Source: Pseudomonas sp. RC10 (GTDB lineage: Bacteria > Pseudomonadota > Gammaproteobacteria > Pseudomonadales > Pseudomonadaceae). Taken from it: DNA of 64,000 nt. This document shows, one piece after another, positions 26,627 through 36,605 of this stretch; position 1 is the first letter of the stretch; every line of letters starts with the position of its first letter. The position numbers and the translations under genes are program-made. The notes below the pieces were generated by a model. That model was not told where the DNA came from. It made no database searches and worked only from the letters and a program-made list of their open reading frames with translations. The stretch lies in assembly GCF_038397775.1 (NCBI RefSeq), contig NZ_CP151650.1:3472001-3536000 (forward strand). Reading direction: 5' to 3'.

Positions 26627-26718
26627 CGTAGGAGCGCGCTTGCCCGCGAGAGAGTGGCTGTCTCGGTGCACAGGTGTCGTCTGGACTGGCCATTCGCGGG
26701 CAAGCGCGCTCCTACAGG
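26627..26718. repeat. REP pair (GGAGCGCGCTTGCCCGCGA family)
   Basis: Inverted arms GTAGGAGCGCGCTTGCCCGC (from 26627) and GCGGGCAAGCGCGCTCCTAC (ending about 26715) separated by about 45 bp. It lies between the binding-protein gene and the TonB receptor upstream on the same strand. This third REP variety occurs once in the window. Confidence 0.8.
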
Positions 26719-26740
26719 GGGTTAGGGCCTGCGCCTATCC

Positions 26741-29284
26741 TCACCAGTCATAACTCACCCGCGCGTAGTAGAAACCGCCCCCGATCCCGTACGGCGTGTT
26801 GCGGTTGGCGTACGGGTCTTCGTGGTTGATGGTGGAGGCGAGGGTGTCGGGCTGGTTCGGGGGGCGTTTGTTGAACAGGTTGTTGGCGCCGAGCGTGGCC
26901 TTGATGTTGTCGGTCACCAGGTAGCTGATGGCGGCGTCGGTGATGAACGCGTCGCTGGTGGTCGAGTCTTGCGACCGGTTCAGGACGTTGTTCACGGCGC
27001 GGGTCTTCGAGTAGTAGTGCTCGGTCAACTGCACCTGAACCTTGCCCAGTTGCCAGTCCAGCGCCGCCCGCACGATGTTCTGCGGCAATGCTTCTTCGAG
27101 CAGGGTGATGCGCTCGCGGTCCAGCAGGCTCAGTCCGGCGTTGCTCAGCACGGCAGGGTCGTCGACGCTTTTCACCTCGTTCTTGTTGCGCGCATAGGAC
27201 AACGCCCAATGGGCCCGGCCGTAACGCTCGTAGTCGGCGTCGTAGTCGAGCTTGAACTCGATGCCGCGGGTCTGGGTGTCGCCGAAGTTGGTGAAATAGC
27301 GCACCTGCTGCTGGCTGGTCAGCCCGGCACTGGTCAGCGCTTGTGCTACCGCTGCGTTGTTGAACCCGTTGAAGGCCCCCGTGAGGAAGATGCGGTCGCG
27401 GATGTCGATCTGGTACACGTCGACCGACGCCGACAGGCGATCGGTCGGGGTGAAGACCAGGCCGAAACTGACGTTGGTGGACTTCTCCGGCTTGAGCTTC
27501 TTCGCACCCAGTGCCTGAGCGGCCGGTGAGTCCGGGCGCAGGGTGTCGTAGTAGTACGAAATGTACGAGGTGTTGGTGATCGGGTCGTTGACCGGCTGCA
27601 CCGTCGCACTCTGGTAGTTCTGCTCCGCGAGTGACGGCGCGCGGAAACCGTTGCTCAACGTGCCCCGCACCGCGACCTGGTCATTGAACTGGTAGCGGTT
27701 GGAGAACTTGCCCGCGACCGCCGAACCGAAGTCCGAGTAATCCTCGTAACGCACCGCCAGCCCGGTGTCCCATTTGTCCGTGAGCTTTTGCGCCAGGTCG
27801 ACGTAATACGCGGTGTTGTGCCGTGCTTCATTGAAGGCGAATTGTGGACTGAAACCGGTGAGAAACGCCGAACCGGCGCCGGCCAGCTTGCCCCGCAGGT
27901 TCACCGCCGGGTAATCGTTGGGGTAGCGGTAACCGCCGCCCGCGTAGGAGTAGTACTCGCCGGGGCCGAGTTCCAGTTGGTCGTAGCGGTATTCGGTGCC
28001 GATGGTCACGTTCAGCGGTGCCGCAAACAATCCGGTGTCGAAGGCACGTTGTCCGCTCAGCGACAAAATGCTCTCGCTGAATGTCAGGTCTCCGGCGTGC
28101 ATGTTCTGCAAGGGCAGCAGCGCGCCGAACGAGGGGTTGGTGGTGTTGAGGATGTTGATGTCGGCGCGGTTCTGGCCGTAGCTCACGCCCGCGTCCCAAC
28201 TCCAGCCCAGGATGTCCTCGGCCTTGATGCCCACGTTGAGTTGCAGGTCTTCTTCCTTGGTTTGCAAACGCGAGCTGTAGCCGCCCGGCGTGGTGATGAC
28301 GTTCGACGTGGCGTTGGTTTCGGAGCGGAACGAGCCCTTGGCCTCGGAGGTGCGCGGGGCGTAGGTGGCGAAGGAATACAGCGCCAGGTTGTCGTTCAGC
28401 GGCAGGCCGATGTTGTAGGCGAAACTGGTGCTCTCCTGAATCGGCACCACCTCGTAGTTTTCCGGCACGTTGCGGTTGGCCGTGGCTTCGCGAGGGTCGT
28501 TGGGCGAGGCGTAAATCTGCCAGATGGACTGGCTCGGCTGCTTCCACGGGCCGACGGTGTGGCTGTCACCGGTTTTCAGGTACGACAGGCTGAAGTTGGC
28601 GAAGCCGCCGTTTTCACCCAGTGCGAAACCGGAGTTCAGGCCGCCGGTGTAAGTGGCACCGGCGTCGCCGAGGTTGCCGACTTTCGAAACCTCGTGGTTG
28701 TACTCGCCGTAGGAGACGTCCGCCGAGCCCCCGGATGAGGCGGATTTGAGGATGACGTTGATCACCCCGGCAATCGCGTCCGAACCGTATTGCGCCGCTG
28801 CGCCATCGGTCAGCACTTCGACCCGTTCCACGGCCGAAATCGGGATCAGGCCAAGGTCTGCGGCCGATGAACCCAAGGTCGCGCCGCCGCTGTTGTTGAT
28901 CATCGACGTACCGTGGCGCCGTTTGCCGTTGACCAGCACCAGCACCTGATTCCCGGACAGCCCGCGCAAAGAGGAGCCGCCCACGTTTTTCGACAGGGCG
29001 CCGCCGTTGCTGTTGATGTTGATATAGGACGGCGCCACTTGGGACAGCGCCCGCCGCAAATCGCTGGCCCCGGTGGCGCGCAACGCATCGCCCTTGATCA
29101 GCTGCACGGGAGCGAGGGCCTTGAGCGCCGTGGTCTCGACCCTGGAGCCGGTCACGACCACGGTTTCGAGGCGTTCCTTTTCGTATTCGGTTTCAGCGTT
29201 GGCGGTATCGAACGGCGCGAGACTGGCGGCGCCGACGGAAAGAACCACGCCAAGGGTATGGCGTCTGGACGGGAGTGAAGACAT
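26741..29284 (-). CDS. TonB-dependent outer-membrane receptor
   Basis: 847 residues from the ATG at 29284, where a signal peptide begins (MSSLPSRRHTLGVVLSVGAA, cleavage near TANAE); the frame extends to 29449 without a plausible start. TonB box region LETVVVTGSRVETT, plug motifs SSLRGLSGNQVLVLVNGKRR and VERVEVLTDGAAAQYGSDAI, barrel segment VRGTLSNGFRAPSLAEQNY, and C-terminal FYYARVSYDW. The same length and shared motifs show it to be a paralogue of the receptor at 18448. Likely energised by the TonB system at 10.9-13.0 kb. The ligand is unknown; the neighbours are sulfur-scavenging genes. Confidence 0.92.
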   Translation of the reverse strand: MSSLPSRRHTLGVVLSVGAASLAPFDTANAETEYEKERLETVVVTGSRVETTALKALAPVQLIKGDALRATGASDLRRALSQVAPSYININSNGGALSKNVGGSSLRGLSGNQVLVLVNGKRRHGTSMINNSGGATLGSSAADLGLIPISAVERVEVLTDGAAAQYGSDAIAGVINVILKSASSGGSADVSYGEYNHEVSKVGNLGDAGATYTGGLNSGFALGENGGFANFSLSYLKTGDSHTVGPWKQPSQSIWQIYASPNDPREATANRNVPENYEVVPIQESTSFAYNIGLPLNDNLALYSFATYAPRTSEAKGSFRSETNATSNVITTPGGYSSRLQTKEEDLQLNVGIKAEDILGWSWDAGVSYGQNRADINILNTTNPSFGALLPLQNMHAGDLTFSESILSLSGQRAFDTGLFAAPLNVTIGTEYRYDQLELGPGEYYSYAGGGYRYPNDYPAVNLRGKLAGAGSAFLTGFSPQFAFNEARHNTAYYVDLAQKLTDKWDTGLAVRYEDYSDFGSAVAGKFSNRYQFNDQVAVRGTLSNGFRAPSLAEQNYQSATVQPVNDPITNTSYISYYYDTLRPDSPAAQALGAKKLKPEKSTNVSFGLVFTPTDRLSASVDVYQIDIRDRIFLTGAFNGFNNAAVAQALTSAGLTSQQQVRYFTNFGDTQTRGIEFKLDYDADYERYGRAHWALSYARNKNEVKSVDDPAVLSNAGLSLLDRERITLLEEALPQNIVRAALDWQLGKVQVQLTEHYYSKTRAVNNVLNRSQDSTTSDAFITDAAISYLVTDNIKATLGANNLFNKRPPNQPDTLASTINHEDPYANRNTPYGIGGGFYYARVSYDW

Positions 29285-29468
29285 GGGTATGTGCCTGGTG
29301 TTGCTTCTGCATTCTTCGCTGTGTGTGCAGGAGTGAGTCGACGCTGGCCGGTTGGGCCTGGCAGGGTTTTGGGTGTTAACGGTTGTAGCTGCGGGCGTCC
29401 GGGATGGGGCGGTCCTGAACTGCCCCGAAGAAATTGGACACCCATCCAACCCTTGGGGCAGTTCCTTA

Positions 29469-29556
29469 CTGTGGGAGCGAATTCATTCGCGAAAAGGGTT
29501 CAGGCGTTGGAGATGTATCACCTGTACCGACTTCGCGAATGAATTCGCTCCCACAG
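29469..29556. repeat. REP pair abutting the stop codon of the SfnB-like gene
   Basis: Arms CTGTGGGAGCGAATTCATTC (from 29469) and GAATGAATTCGCTCCCACAG (to 29556) are inverted copies. The right arm ends directly at the stop codon of the minus-strand gene at 29557. The remaining DNA to the receptor start at 29284 shows no clear promoter. Confidence 0.85.
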
Positions 29557-30786
29557 TCACCGCCCCAACAACTGAAACTTCCCGATCAAATTGAATTTCC
29601 ACGCCACCGGGTCGTGGACGGTGTGGGTGCGTGCATTGCGCCAGTGGCGGTCGTAGCCATATTCGAGGCGGGTGGAGCTGGCGCCGCCGAGCTGGAACAG
29701 TTTGTTGCTGGCCAGCAAGGCCGCTTCGGTGGTGAGGATTTTCGCGGTGGCCAGCGCCGACGAGACCTGAATCGACGGCCCCGGCCCTTGCTCCGCTGTC
29801 ACCCGGTCGAACAACGCCGCCGCTTTTTCCAGCACCGCTTCTCCGGCGTGAATCCGCGTGTGCAGGTCGCCGATGATTTCCAGCACGTACGGGTCTTCGG
29901 CGACGGCGGTGACCCCGGTGCGCGCATAGGGCCTGGCGTGTTCACGCACGTAATCCAGCGTGTCGCGAAACGCTGCCCTCGCGATGCCCAGGTCCAGCGC
30001 GCTGTGAAACAGATCGGGAATGCCGTAGGTGTTGGCGCTGACTTTGCCCTGTTCGGTGTCGAGCACGTGACTGTGTTCGACGCGCACGTTATCCAGCAGC
30101 AGGGTGCCGCTGGCGGTGGTGCGCTGGCCGAAGCCGTCCCAGTCGTCAATGATGCTCAGGCCCGGTGCGTAGCGGTCCAGCACAGCGGTTTTCGACTGGC
30201 CGTTCTCGTCCACGCAGCCCACGGAAATCAGCTGGGAAAACAGCGCCCCGGTGGAATACGCCTTGGACCCGTTGACCCGATAGTGATCGCCTTCACGGGT
30301 GATCTGCGTGCGTGTGGTGCCCGCGGGCAAGCTGCCGCCCTCGGCATGGCCGTTGCCCCAGCGATAGCCCTCCAGAATCTTGCCGAAGAACAACGCCTGC
30401 TGCTCCGGACGGCCCACCGCCTCGATCACGCTGCACGCCAGAATGATGCTCAGCATCAGTTGGCCAATGGAGGCGTCGGCCTCGCCGATGATCGCCACCA
30501 CTTCGGTCAGCGTCCGGTACGACACCTCGGCACCGCCAAACGCCTTGGGCACGCGAATCGCCAACAACCCGCTGTGGGCGAAGTCGTCCAGCTCCTGCCA
30601 CGGCAGCTGGCGCTCGACGTCACGGCGTTGAGCGTTCAACCTGAACACGGCGGCCAGCCGTTCAGCCGTCTCCACCGCTTCGCGTTCACTGCGAATGACC
30701 TGGGCCGGGCGGGCAGGGGCGGTGACGTTGCGCTCTGAGGCTGAAGGGTTCGACGAGGCGTGCCGGGCAAACGATGTGTCGGTCAT
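29557..30786 (-). CDS. sfnB: SfnB/DszC-family flavin-dependent monooxygenase
   Basis: 409 residues from the ATG at 30786; the open frame continues to 31077 but overlaps the neighbouring gene. The sequence follows DszC/SfnB along its whole length: LLAIRVPKAFGGAEVSYRTL, WGNGHAEGGSLPAGTTRTQI, HYRVNGSKAYSTGALFSQLI, DWDGFGQRTTASGTLLLDNV, AEDPYVLEIIGDLHTRIHAG, and the C-terminal YGYDRHWRNARTHTVHDPVA. DszC has the matching YGFDRFWRNVRTHSLHDP end. Such enzymes oxygenate sulfides, sulfoxides or sulfones with reduced flavin. It is followed by binding-protein and Dpp genes. Closest of the window's paralogues to DszC. Confidence 0.87.
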   Translation of the reverse strand: MTDTSFARHASSNPSASERNVTAPARPAQVIRSEREAVETAERLAAVFRLNAQRRDVERQLPWQELDDFAHSGLLAIRVPKAFGGAEVSYRTLTEVVAIIGEADASIGQLMLSIILACSVIEAVGRPEQQALFFGKILEGYRWGNGHAEGGSLPAGTTRTQITREGDHYRVNGSKAYSTGALFSQLISVGCVDENGQSKTAVLDRYAPGLSIIDDWDGFGQRTTASGTLLLDNVRVEHSHVLDTEQGKVSANTYGIPDLFHSALDLGIARAAFRDTLDYVREHARPYARTGVTAVAEDPYVLEIIGDLHTRIHAGEAVLEKAAALFDRVTAEQGPGPSIQVSSALATAKILTTEAALLASNKLFQLGGASSTRLEYGYDRHWRNARTHTVHDPVAWKFNLIGKFQLLGR

Positions 30787-30835
30787 GAAAGAGGTGTCCT
30801 GTTCCTGAAGGGCGTCGGTGAATCTGGCGACGGCA

Positions 30836-32425
30836 TCACGCCTGATAACGGGCGTCGGCGAAATTGCCGTACAGCGCTTCCGAAGAGTTGAAGAAATCCT
30901 TGAGCTGTTTCTGGGTGACCACCACCACCGTCGGCGACACCAGCGGAATTTTCGGCAAATCCGTGAGCACGATCTGCTGAAATTCGGCGTAAAGGGCCTT
31001 GCGCTTAACGGGATCGACCTCGCCCTGGCCCTGTGCAAGCAGTTCATCGACACGGGTATTGGCGTAACGCGCGCCATTGGAGAAGGCGATGCCGGGCTTG
31101 AAGTTCGACGACTGATAAAAGCGCTGGGTGCCCATTACCGGATCGGGACCGGCGGTGGCGCTGACCAGCGTGGTGTCGAAGTCGCGGCGGGTGTACACGC
31201 GGTTCACGTATTCGGGGAAGTCCTGGGAGCGGATCACCAGCTTGACGCCGATCTTCGCCAGGTTACTGCGCAGGTAATGGGCGATCTGCAGGGTTTCATT
31301 GGCCGGGTTGGGGTCGTTGTAGACGGTCAGCCGCACGCCGTCGGCGCCTTTCTTCAACCCGGCCTCTTCCAGCAGGGCTTCGGCCTTGGCCAGATCGAAG
31401 GGGTAACGCGGCACGGTGTCGTCGTAGAAATCGCTCATGCTCGACGGAATCGCGCTGTACGCCGACTTGGCAAAACCGAAGTAGATGTTCTTGACGACGA
31501 AATCCCGGTCCACCGCATGGGCAAAGGCTTGACGCACGCGCACGTCCTGAAACACCGGCTTTTCCAGGTTGAACTCGAAACCCACCAGCCCCGGCGAATA
31601 CGGCGCGCTGATCTCGCTGACTTGCAACTGCGGCACGTTGCGCAGGCGCTTGACGTTGCTCAGGGCCACCGACGCCAACTGAACGGCCTGGGTTTCCAGC
31701 GCGGCGGAGGCGGCGGTGAGGTCGGGAATGATGCGGAAAATCAGGCTGTCCAGGTGCGGCTTGCCGGTGTCCCAATACTGCTCGTTCTTCACCAGATTGA
31801 TCGATACACCACGGTCCCAGCGCTCGAACTTGAACGGGCCGGTGCCGATGGGCTTGATGTTGTACGGGTTGGTCAGCGGGTTGCCAGCGTCGTACAGGTG
31901 CTTGGGCAACACCTGCGCATCGGTGGATGACAGCGCGCTGAGCAGATACGGCGTGGGGGTGGAGAGGGTGATCACCACTTGCAACGGCGTCGGCGTTTCG
32001 ACCTTGCTCACCGGCGCGAAGGTGGTGATACCGCGAGAATTGAATTTGCGCCAGATGTTCTGCAGGGAAAACGCCACGTCGTCGGCGCTGAACGGCTGGC
32101 CGTCATGCCAGGTGACCCCGGCCCGCAGGTTGAAGGTGTACACCAGCCCGTCGGCGCTGACGTGCCAGTCGGTGGCCAGCCGTGGGACCGGTTGGCGTTG
32201 GTTGTCGTAGGACAGCAGGCCATCGAACAGCTTGCTGGTCACCGTATAAATGGTGCCGTCGGTGGTCAGCGCGTTGGTCAGGACCGTAGGCTCGGGGAAC
32301 TGCGAGACGACCAGCGTTTGCGTGCCGTCCGTGGCGGCGAACAGCCCCGAGGCGTGACTGGACAGCCCGGCAGCGGCCGCCAGAATCGTGGAATGTTTGA
32401 TGAACGTTCTTCTGCTCAACGACAT
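30836..32425 (-). CDS. Dipeptide-type ABC transporter binding protein (SBP family 5), Tat signal
   Basis: 529 residues with a canonical twin-arginine leader SRRTFIK followed by a hydrophobic stretch. Family-5 motifs LVYTFNLRAGVTWHDGQPFS, KPIGTGPFKFERWDRGVSIN and VRQAFAHAVDRDFVVKNIYF. It is divergent from the permease-permease-ATPase operon at 32725-36547, making it the natural binding protein for that importer. The SfnB-like gene at 30786 lies 50 bp downstream on the same strand and is likely cotranscribed. Paralogous to the products of 13256 and 24974. Confidence 0.88.
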   Translation of the reverse strand: MSLSRRTFIKHSTILAAAAGLSSHASGLFAATDGTQTLVVSQFPEPTVLTNALTTDGTIYTVTSKLFDGLLSYDNQRQPVPRLATDWHVSADGLVYTFNLRAGVTWHDGQPFSADDVAFSLQNIWRKFNSRGITTFAPVSKVETPTPLQVVITLSTPTPYLLSALSSTDAQVLPKHLYDAGNPLTNPYNIKPIGTGPFKFERWDRGVSINLVKNEQYWDTGKPHLDSLIFRIIPDLTAASAALETQAVQLASVALSNVKRLRNVPQLQVSEISAPYSPGLVGFEFNLEKPVFQDVRVRQAFAHAVDRDFVVKNIYFGFAKSAYSAIPSSMSDFYDDTVPRYPFDLAKAEALLEEAGLKKGADGVRLTVYNDPNPANETLQIAHYLRSNLAKIGVKLVIRSQDFPEYVNRVYTRRDFDTTLVSATAGPDPVMGTQRFYQSSNFKPGIAFSNGARYANTRVDELLAQGQGEVDPVKRKALYAEFQQIVLTDLPKIPLVSPTVVVVTQKQLKDFFNSSEALYGNFADARYQA

Positions 32426-32582
32426 GCTGCACCTTCAATGACGCGGACGAGAGAGACGCGCGCACTCATGGTCTGGCCTGCGCGGCGATCTTATTAAGAA
32501 GTAAGGGAGGCGATGTTCTGTTGGGCATCAGAATCGAACCGCGAGACTAACGGACTTATTCCAGCGGACACAAGTGCCGGTC

Positions 32583-32631
32583 TTATAACTTTAAATTCAG
32601 ACTTCATGCCGCGTGGCTTTATAAGTTTAGA
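32583..32631. promoter_or_regulatory. Direct repeat in the divergent promoter region (TTATAAsTTTA)
   Basis: TTATAACTTTAAA (32583-32595) is repeated as TTATAAGTTTAGA (32619-32631), 36 bp apart, in AT-rich DNA between the divergent binding-protein and permease genes. TTAGAAC followed by TATGC at the right end recalls TAGAACC...TATG in the two promoters at 2.9 and 10.7 kb. A shared activator is possible, but core promoter elements are not clear here. Confidence 0.4.
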
Positions 32632-32724
32632 ACTTTTTATGCGGTGTTCGCGCCGAAAAATTACTGTATTAGTGTTCGCCGTTGAAACAGTCCTCGCTCA
32701 ATTCGATTGTTTATAGAGAACTCG

Positions 32725-33744
32725 ATGTCGGTCCGAACTTTCTACCAGCGTTTAACTCAGCGGCTGCATTCAGGCTTTCGCAGTTCACTGTTTCGTGCCG
32801 TGCCGACCGCCCTTGGTGTGATCGTCCTCAACTTTATTCTGTTGCAGATGGTGCCGGGGGACGCTGTCGATGCGTTGACCGCCGAAGCAGGCTCCGCGAC
32901 CGCGGAAACCAGCGCCTTGCTGCGTCAGCAATACGGCCTCGACAAATCTTCGCTGGCGCAATTCGGCGACTATGTGAATCAACTGGCCCACCTCAGCCTC
33001 GGCGACTCGCCCCGGTACGGCATTCCGGTGCTGGACGTGATCAGCCAACGCCTGCCCAACACCTTGTTGCTCATGGGGCTGGCGCTGGCGATTTCGTTGG
33101 TGGTCGGCGTCATCCTCGGGGTGATCATGGCGCTGTGGCAGGGCAAATGGCCGGACCGCGTGCTGTCGTCGCTGGCGTTCGTGCTGTATTCGACGCCGGG
33201 TTTCTGGATCGGCTTGATGGCCATCGTGCTGTTCGCGGTCAAGCTGGAATGGCTGCCCAGTGGCGGCGACGGGACCATTGGTGCCGGGCTGACCGGCATC
33301 GATAAATTCGTCGATAAGTTGCAGTACGCGATCCTGCCCGCACTGACGCTGTCCAGCTTCTTCATCGCGATTTATGCCCGGCTGACCCGCGCCTCGGTGC
33401 TGGAAGTCCTGACCCACGATTACGTGCGCACCGCCCACGCCAAGGGGCTGACGGCGTGGCACATCACTTGGCGCCACGTGCTGCGCAACGCCTTGCTGCC
33501 CTTGACCACCGTGGCCGGGACGCACTTGGGCGGCTTGCTCGGCGGCGCCGCCGTGGCGGAAACCGTGTTCGGCTGGCCGGGCATCGGGCGCCTGACCCTC
33601 GAAGCGGTGCAGGCCCGTGAATACAAGGTGTTGCTCGGCATTCTGCTGCTGTCGTCGTTCATCGTCATCGTCGCCAACCTGCTGGTGGACCTGCTGCACA
33701 AACGGCTCGATCCCCGGATATCTCCACGAAAAGGGGGGCGTTGA
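32725..33744 (+). CDS. Dipeptide-type ABC permease (DppB-like)
   Basis: 339 residues from ATG 32725 (a TTG six codons earlier is the only longer option). TM1 VPTALGVIVLNFILLQMVPG, LVVGVILGVIMALWQGKWPD, YSTPGFWIGLMAIVLFAVKL and the EAA region YVRTAHAKGLTAWHITWRHV. First gene of a complete permease-permease-dual ATPase set. Paralogous to the DppB-like protein at 15740. Confidence 0.9.
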   Translation: MSVRTFYQRLTQRLHSGFRSSLFRAVPTALGVIVLNFILLQMVPGDAVDALTAEAGSATAETSALLRQQYGLDKSSLAQFGDYVNQLAHLSLGDSPRYGIPVLDVISQRLPNTLLLMGLALAISLVVGVILGVIMALWQGKWPDRVLSSLAFVLYSTPGFWIGLMAIVLFAVKLEWLPSGGDGTIGAGLTGIDKFVDKLQYAILPALTLSSFFIAIYARLTRASVLEVLTHDYVRTAHAKGLTAWHITWRHVLRNALLPLTTVAGTHLGGLLGGAAVAETVFGWPGIGRLTLEAVQAREYKVLLGILLLSSFIVIVANLLVDLLHKRLDPRISPRKGGR

Positions 33745-33746
33745 GC

Positions 33747-34760
33747 ATGACCCTGGAAACCTCTGCACCCATCAGCCGTCCACGGCCCGCGCCGGTCAAC
33801 CTGCCGGACAGTTCCTGGCGGCAGCAACTGGGCAGTTCGCTGCTCGGGCGTTTCGCCGCCACCGGAAAAACCCTGACGGATCAGCCGGACGACCCTTCCT
33901 CTGAGTTTCACGCCCACGACCGCTGGCCCGTGCTGCGTGCCTTATTGCGCTCACCGGGCGCCGTCGTCGGCATCGGCGTGTTGCTGCTGATCGTGCTCGT
34001 GGCGTTGGCGGCGGGGCACCTGTACCCCGGCGACCCGCTGGACATGGCGGGTCAACCGCTGTTGGCGCCTGGCGAGGACTGGGCATACCCACTGGGCACC
34101 GATGCCCTCGGGCGCGACATCGCCGCTGGCCTCGCCCACGGGGCACGGGTCTCACTGTTGGTCGGCATCACGGCGGCGCTGGTCAGCGTGGTGATCGGCA
34201 CCCTGATCGGCGCACTGGCCGGGTATTTCGGCGGGCGTATTGACCGGGCCCTGACCTGGCTGATCGAGCTGTTCCAGACCACGCCGTCGTTCCTGCTGGT
34301 TGTGGTGGTGGTCTCGATCACCCAATCCACGGTGGGCGTGATCGCCGTGGTGATTGGTCTGACGTCCTGGGACACCGTCGCCCGACTGGTGCGTGCGGAA
34401 TTTCGCGCATTGCTCAACGCCGATTTCGTGCTGGCGGCACGGACCGTGGGCTACAGCACCCGGTGGATCATCTTTCGTGAAGTCCTGCCCAATGCTTTGC
34501 CGCCGATCATCATCACCGCGTCGGTGATTGTGGCGTCGGCGATTCTCACTGAGTCGTCGCTGTCGTTCCTCGGTGTCGGTGACCCCAACCTCATCAGCTG
34601 GGGCAGCATGATCGGCAGTGGCCGCGACATGCTGCGCAGCGCGCTTTACCTGACCGCGATCCCCGGCGCCGTGCTGGTGGTCACCGTGTTTAGCCTGAAT
34701 CTGGTGGGTGACGCCCTGATCAGCGCATTGAATCCAAGACTGCGTGGGAGAACGGCATGA
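33747..34760 (+). CDS. Dipeptide-type ABC permease (DppC-like)
   Basis: 337 residues from the ATG at 33747 (AAGGGGGG just upstream). An unusually long cytoplasmic N-terminal stretch of about 70 residues precedes TM1 (VVGIGVLLLIVLVALAAGHL). Then PLGTDALGRDIAAGLAHGAR, VRAEFRALLNADFVLAARTV (EAA loop) and LSFLGVGDPNLISWGSMIGS. Overlaps the ATPase gene by 4 bases. Functions with the DppB-like protein encoded immediately upstream. Confidence 0.9.
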   Translation: MTLETSAPISRPRPAPVNLPDSSWRQQLGSSLLGRFAATGKTLTDQPDDPSSEFHAHDRWPVLRALLRSPGAVVGIGVLLLIVLVALAAGHLYPGDPLDMAGQPLLAPGEDWAYPLGTDALGRDIAAGLAHGARVSLLVGITAALVSVVIGTLIGALAGYFGGRIDRALTWLIELFQTTPSFLLVVVVVSITQSTVGVIAVVIGLTSWDTVARLVRAEFRALLNADFVLAARTVGYSTRWIIFREVLPNALPPIIITASVIVASAILTESSLSFLGVGDPNLISWGSMIGSGRDMLRSALYLTAIPGAVLVVTVFSLNLVGDALISALNPRLRGRTA

Positions 34761-36547
34761 ACGCTGTAGCCAATATCGACGACACGGGTCAGCCGTTGCT
34801 CAGCGTGAGCGATCTGCAGGTCAATTACGGCGAGTACCAGGCGGTCAAGGGCGTGAGCTTCACCGTGGCGCGGGGCGAAACCCTGGCGCTGGTGGGCGAA
34901 TCCGGGTGCGGCAAGTCCACCACGGCCATGGCGATCATGCGCCTGCTGGGCGGGCGTGCCGGGATCACCGGCAACGTCGATTTCGACGGCCAGAACCTGT
35001 CCACCGTCAGCGACCCGGTGATGCGCAGCCTGCGGGGCAACGACATTTCCATGGTGTTTCAGGACCCCATGACCTCGCTGAACCCGGTGCTGAGCATCGG
35101 CGAGCAGATCGGCGAGGTGCTGCGGCGCCATCGTGGCCTGTCGCGCAAGGACGCCCGCGACGAAGCCCTGAAGCTGCTGAAAAAAGTGCGCATCCCCAAC
35201 GCCGAAGCGCGGCTCGACGATTTCCCGCACAACCTCTCCGGCGGTCAGCGGCAGCGGGTGATGATCGCCATTGCCGTGGCCTGCAACCCGCGTTTGTTGA
35301 TTGCGGACGAGCCCACCACCGCGCTGGACGTCACGGTGCAGGCGCACATCCTGCAACTGCTCAAGGAGTTGAGCGAGGAATACGCCATGGGCCTGCTGCT
35401 GATCACCCACGATCTGGGCGTGGTCGGGCAGTGGGCGGATCGTGTGGCGGTGATGTACGACGGGCTGATCGTCGAGTCCGGGACCACCGAGGCCATCTTC
35501 ACCGCGCCGCAACACGCCTACACGAAAGGGCTGCTGGGCGCCTCGTTGCGGCTGGACACGGATGCCCATTACGCCACCGCGTCGTTGCCGGAAATCAACG
35601 TGCGCAAGCACAACAGCGGGGTCATCGAGTTCGACCTGCACAGCCATTCCCGTTATTTCACGGCGCGGGATGCCAGCACGGGCGCCCTGGAACAACCGAT
35701 CCTTGACGTTCGCCATTTGCGCACCGAGTACAAGACCCGTCAGGGCACGGTCACGGCGGTGGACGACGTGAGCTTCCAGATCCGGCCCGGCGAAACCTTA
35801 GGGCTGGTGGGGGAATCCGGCTGTGGGAAGTCTACGCTGAGCAAGACGATTCTCGGGCTGATCAAGGCCCGTTCGGGGGAGATCCTGCTGAACGGGACCG
35901 ATATCGCCGGTTTTGACGAAAAACAGCTGCGTGGCCATCGCCCGTTCGTGCAAATGGTGTTTCAGGACCCCTATGGCTCGCTGAACCCCAAGCACAGCGT
36001 CTACCGCATCCTCGACGGCGTGCTGAAAAACCACGGGGTGAAGAGCGCGCAAAGTCGCAGCCAGCAGATCTTCGAGATCATCCACCGTGTCGGCCTGCCG
36101 CAATCGGCGGTGTGGAAATACCCCCATGAATTTTCCGGCGGCCAGCGCCAGCGCATCGGCGTGGCGCGGGCCCTGATCCTACGGCCGTCGCTGGTGATCC
36201 TCGACGAAGCGGTGTCGTCGCTGGACGTCTCGGTGCGGGCGCAGATCCTCAACCTGCTGGCGGACCTGAAGCAGGAATTCGGGCTTTCCTACCTGTTCAT
36301 TTCCCATGATCTGTCGGTGGTCAAGTACATGGCCGACCGGGTGCTGGTGATGCACGACGGCAAGATCGTCGAAGAGGGCGCCCACGACGGCATCTGGAAA
36401 AATGCCCGCCACGATTACACCCGCAAGCTCATTGGCTCCGTTCCCGTGCCGCGTTACGCGCTGGCGGACGATGAGTCGGTGCCCTATGCGGATTCGGCCT
36501 GGCAGGAACTGCCGGTGGCCATGCTGCTGTCGCGCTTCGCGGTCTAG
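34757..36547 (+). CDS. Dual-domain dipeptide/oligopeptide-type ABC ATPase (DppD-DppF fusion)
   Basis: 596 residues containing two complete ABC cassettes in tandem. The first has Walker A GESGCGKS at 48-55, signature [16 protein letters not shown] and Walker [14 protein letters not shown]. The second has Walker A GESGCGKS near 353-360, signature [15 protein letters not shown] and Walker [15 protein letters not shown] (DEA rather than DEP). It is the only peptide-type ATPase in the window, although there are two permease pairs and three binding proteins, so it may serve both permease pairs. ATGA overlap with the upstream permease. Confidence 0.93.
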   Translation: MNAVANIDDTGQPLLSVSDLQVNYGEYQAVKGVSFTVARGETLALVGESGCGKSTTAMAIMRLLGGRAGITGNVDFDGQNLSTVSDPVMRSLRGNDISMVFQDPMTSLNPVLSIGEQIGEVLRRHRGLSRKDARDEALKLLKKVRIPNAEARLDDFPHNLSGGQRQRVMIAIAVACNPRLLIADEPTTALDVTVQAHILQLLKELSEEYAMGLLLITHDLGVVGQWADRVAVMYDGLIVESGTTEAIFTAPQHAYTKGLLGASLRLDTDAHYATASLPEINVRKHNSGVIEFDLHSHSRYFTARDASTGALEQPILDVRHLRTEYKTRQGTVTAVDDVSFQIRPGETLGLVGESGCGKSTLSKTILGLIKARSGEILLNGTDIAGFDEKQLRGHRPFVQMVFQDPYGSLNPKHSVYRILDGVLKNHGVKSAQSRSQQIFEIIHRVGLPQSAVWKYPHEFSGGQRQRIGVARALILRPSLVILDEAVSSLDVSVRAQILNLLADLKQEFGLSYLFISHDLSVVKYMADRVLVMHDGKIVEEGAHDGIWKNARHDYTRKLIGSVPVPRYALADDESVPYADSAWQELPVAMLLSRFAV

Positions 36548-36605
36548 CGACGACGTTTCCACACATTTGCTACACACACGATGAAAGACCATTGAGGGAG
36601 AAAAC

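Noticed and set aside
26566..26671. Longer N terminus of the binding protein at 24974
   Set aside because: The extension runs through a REP element and has no ribosome site, whereas the ATG at 26566 starts a Tat leader.
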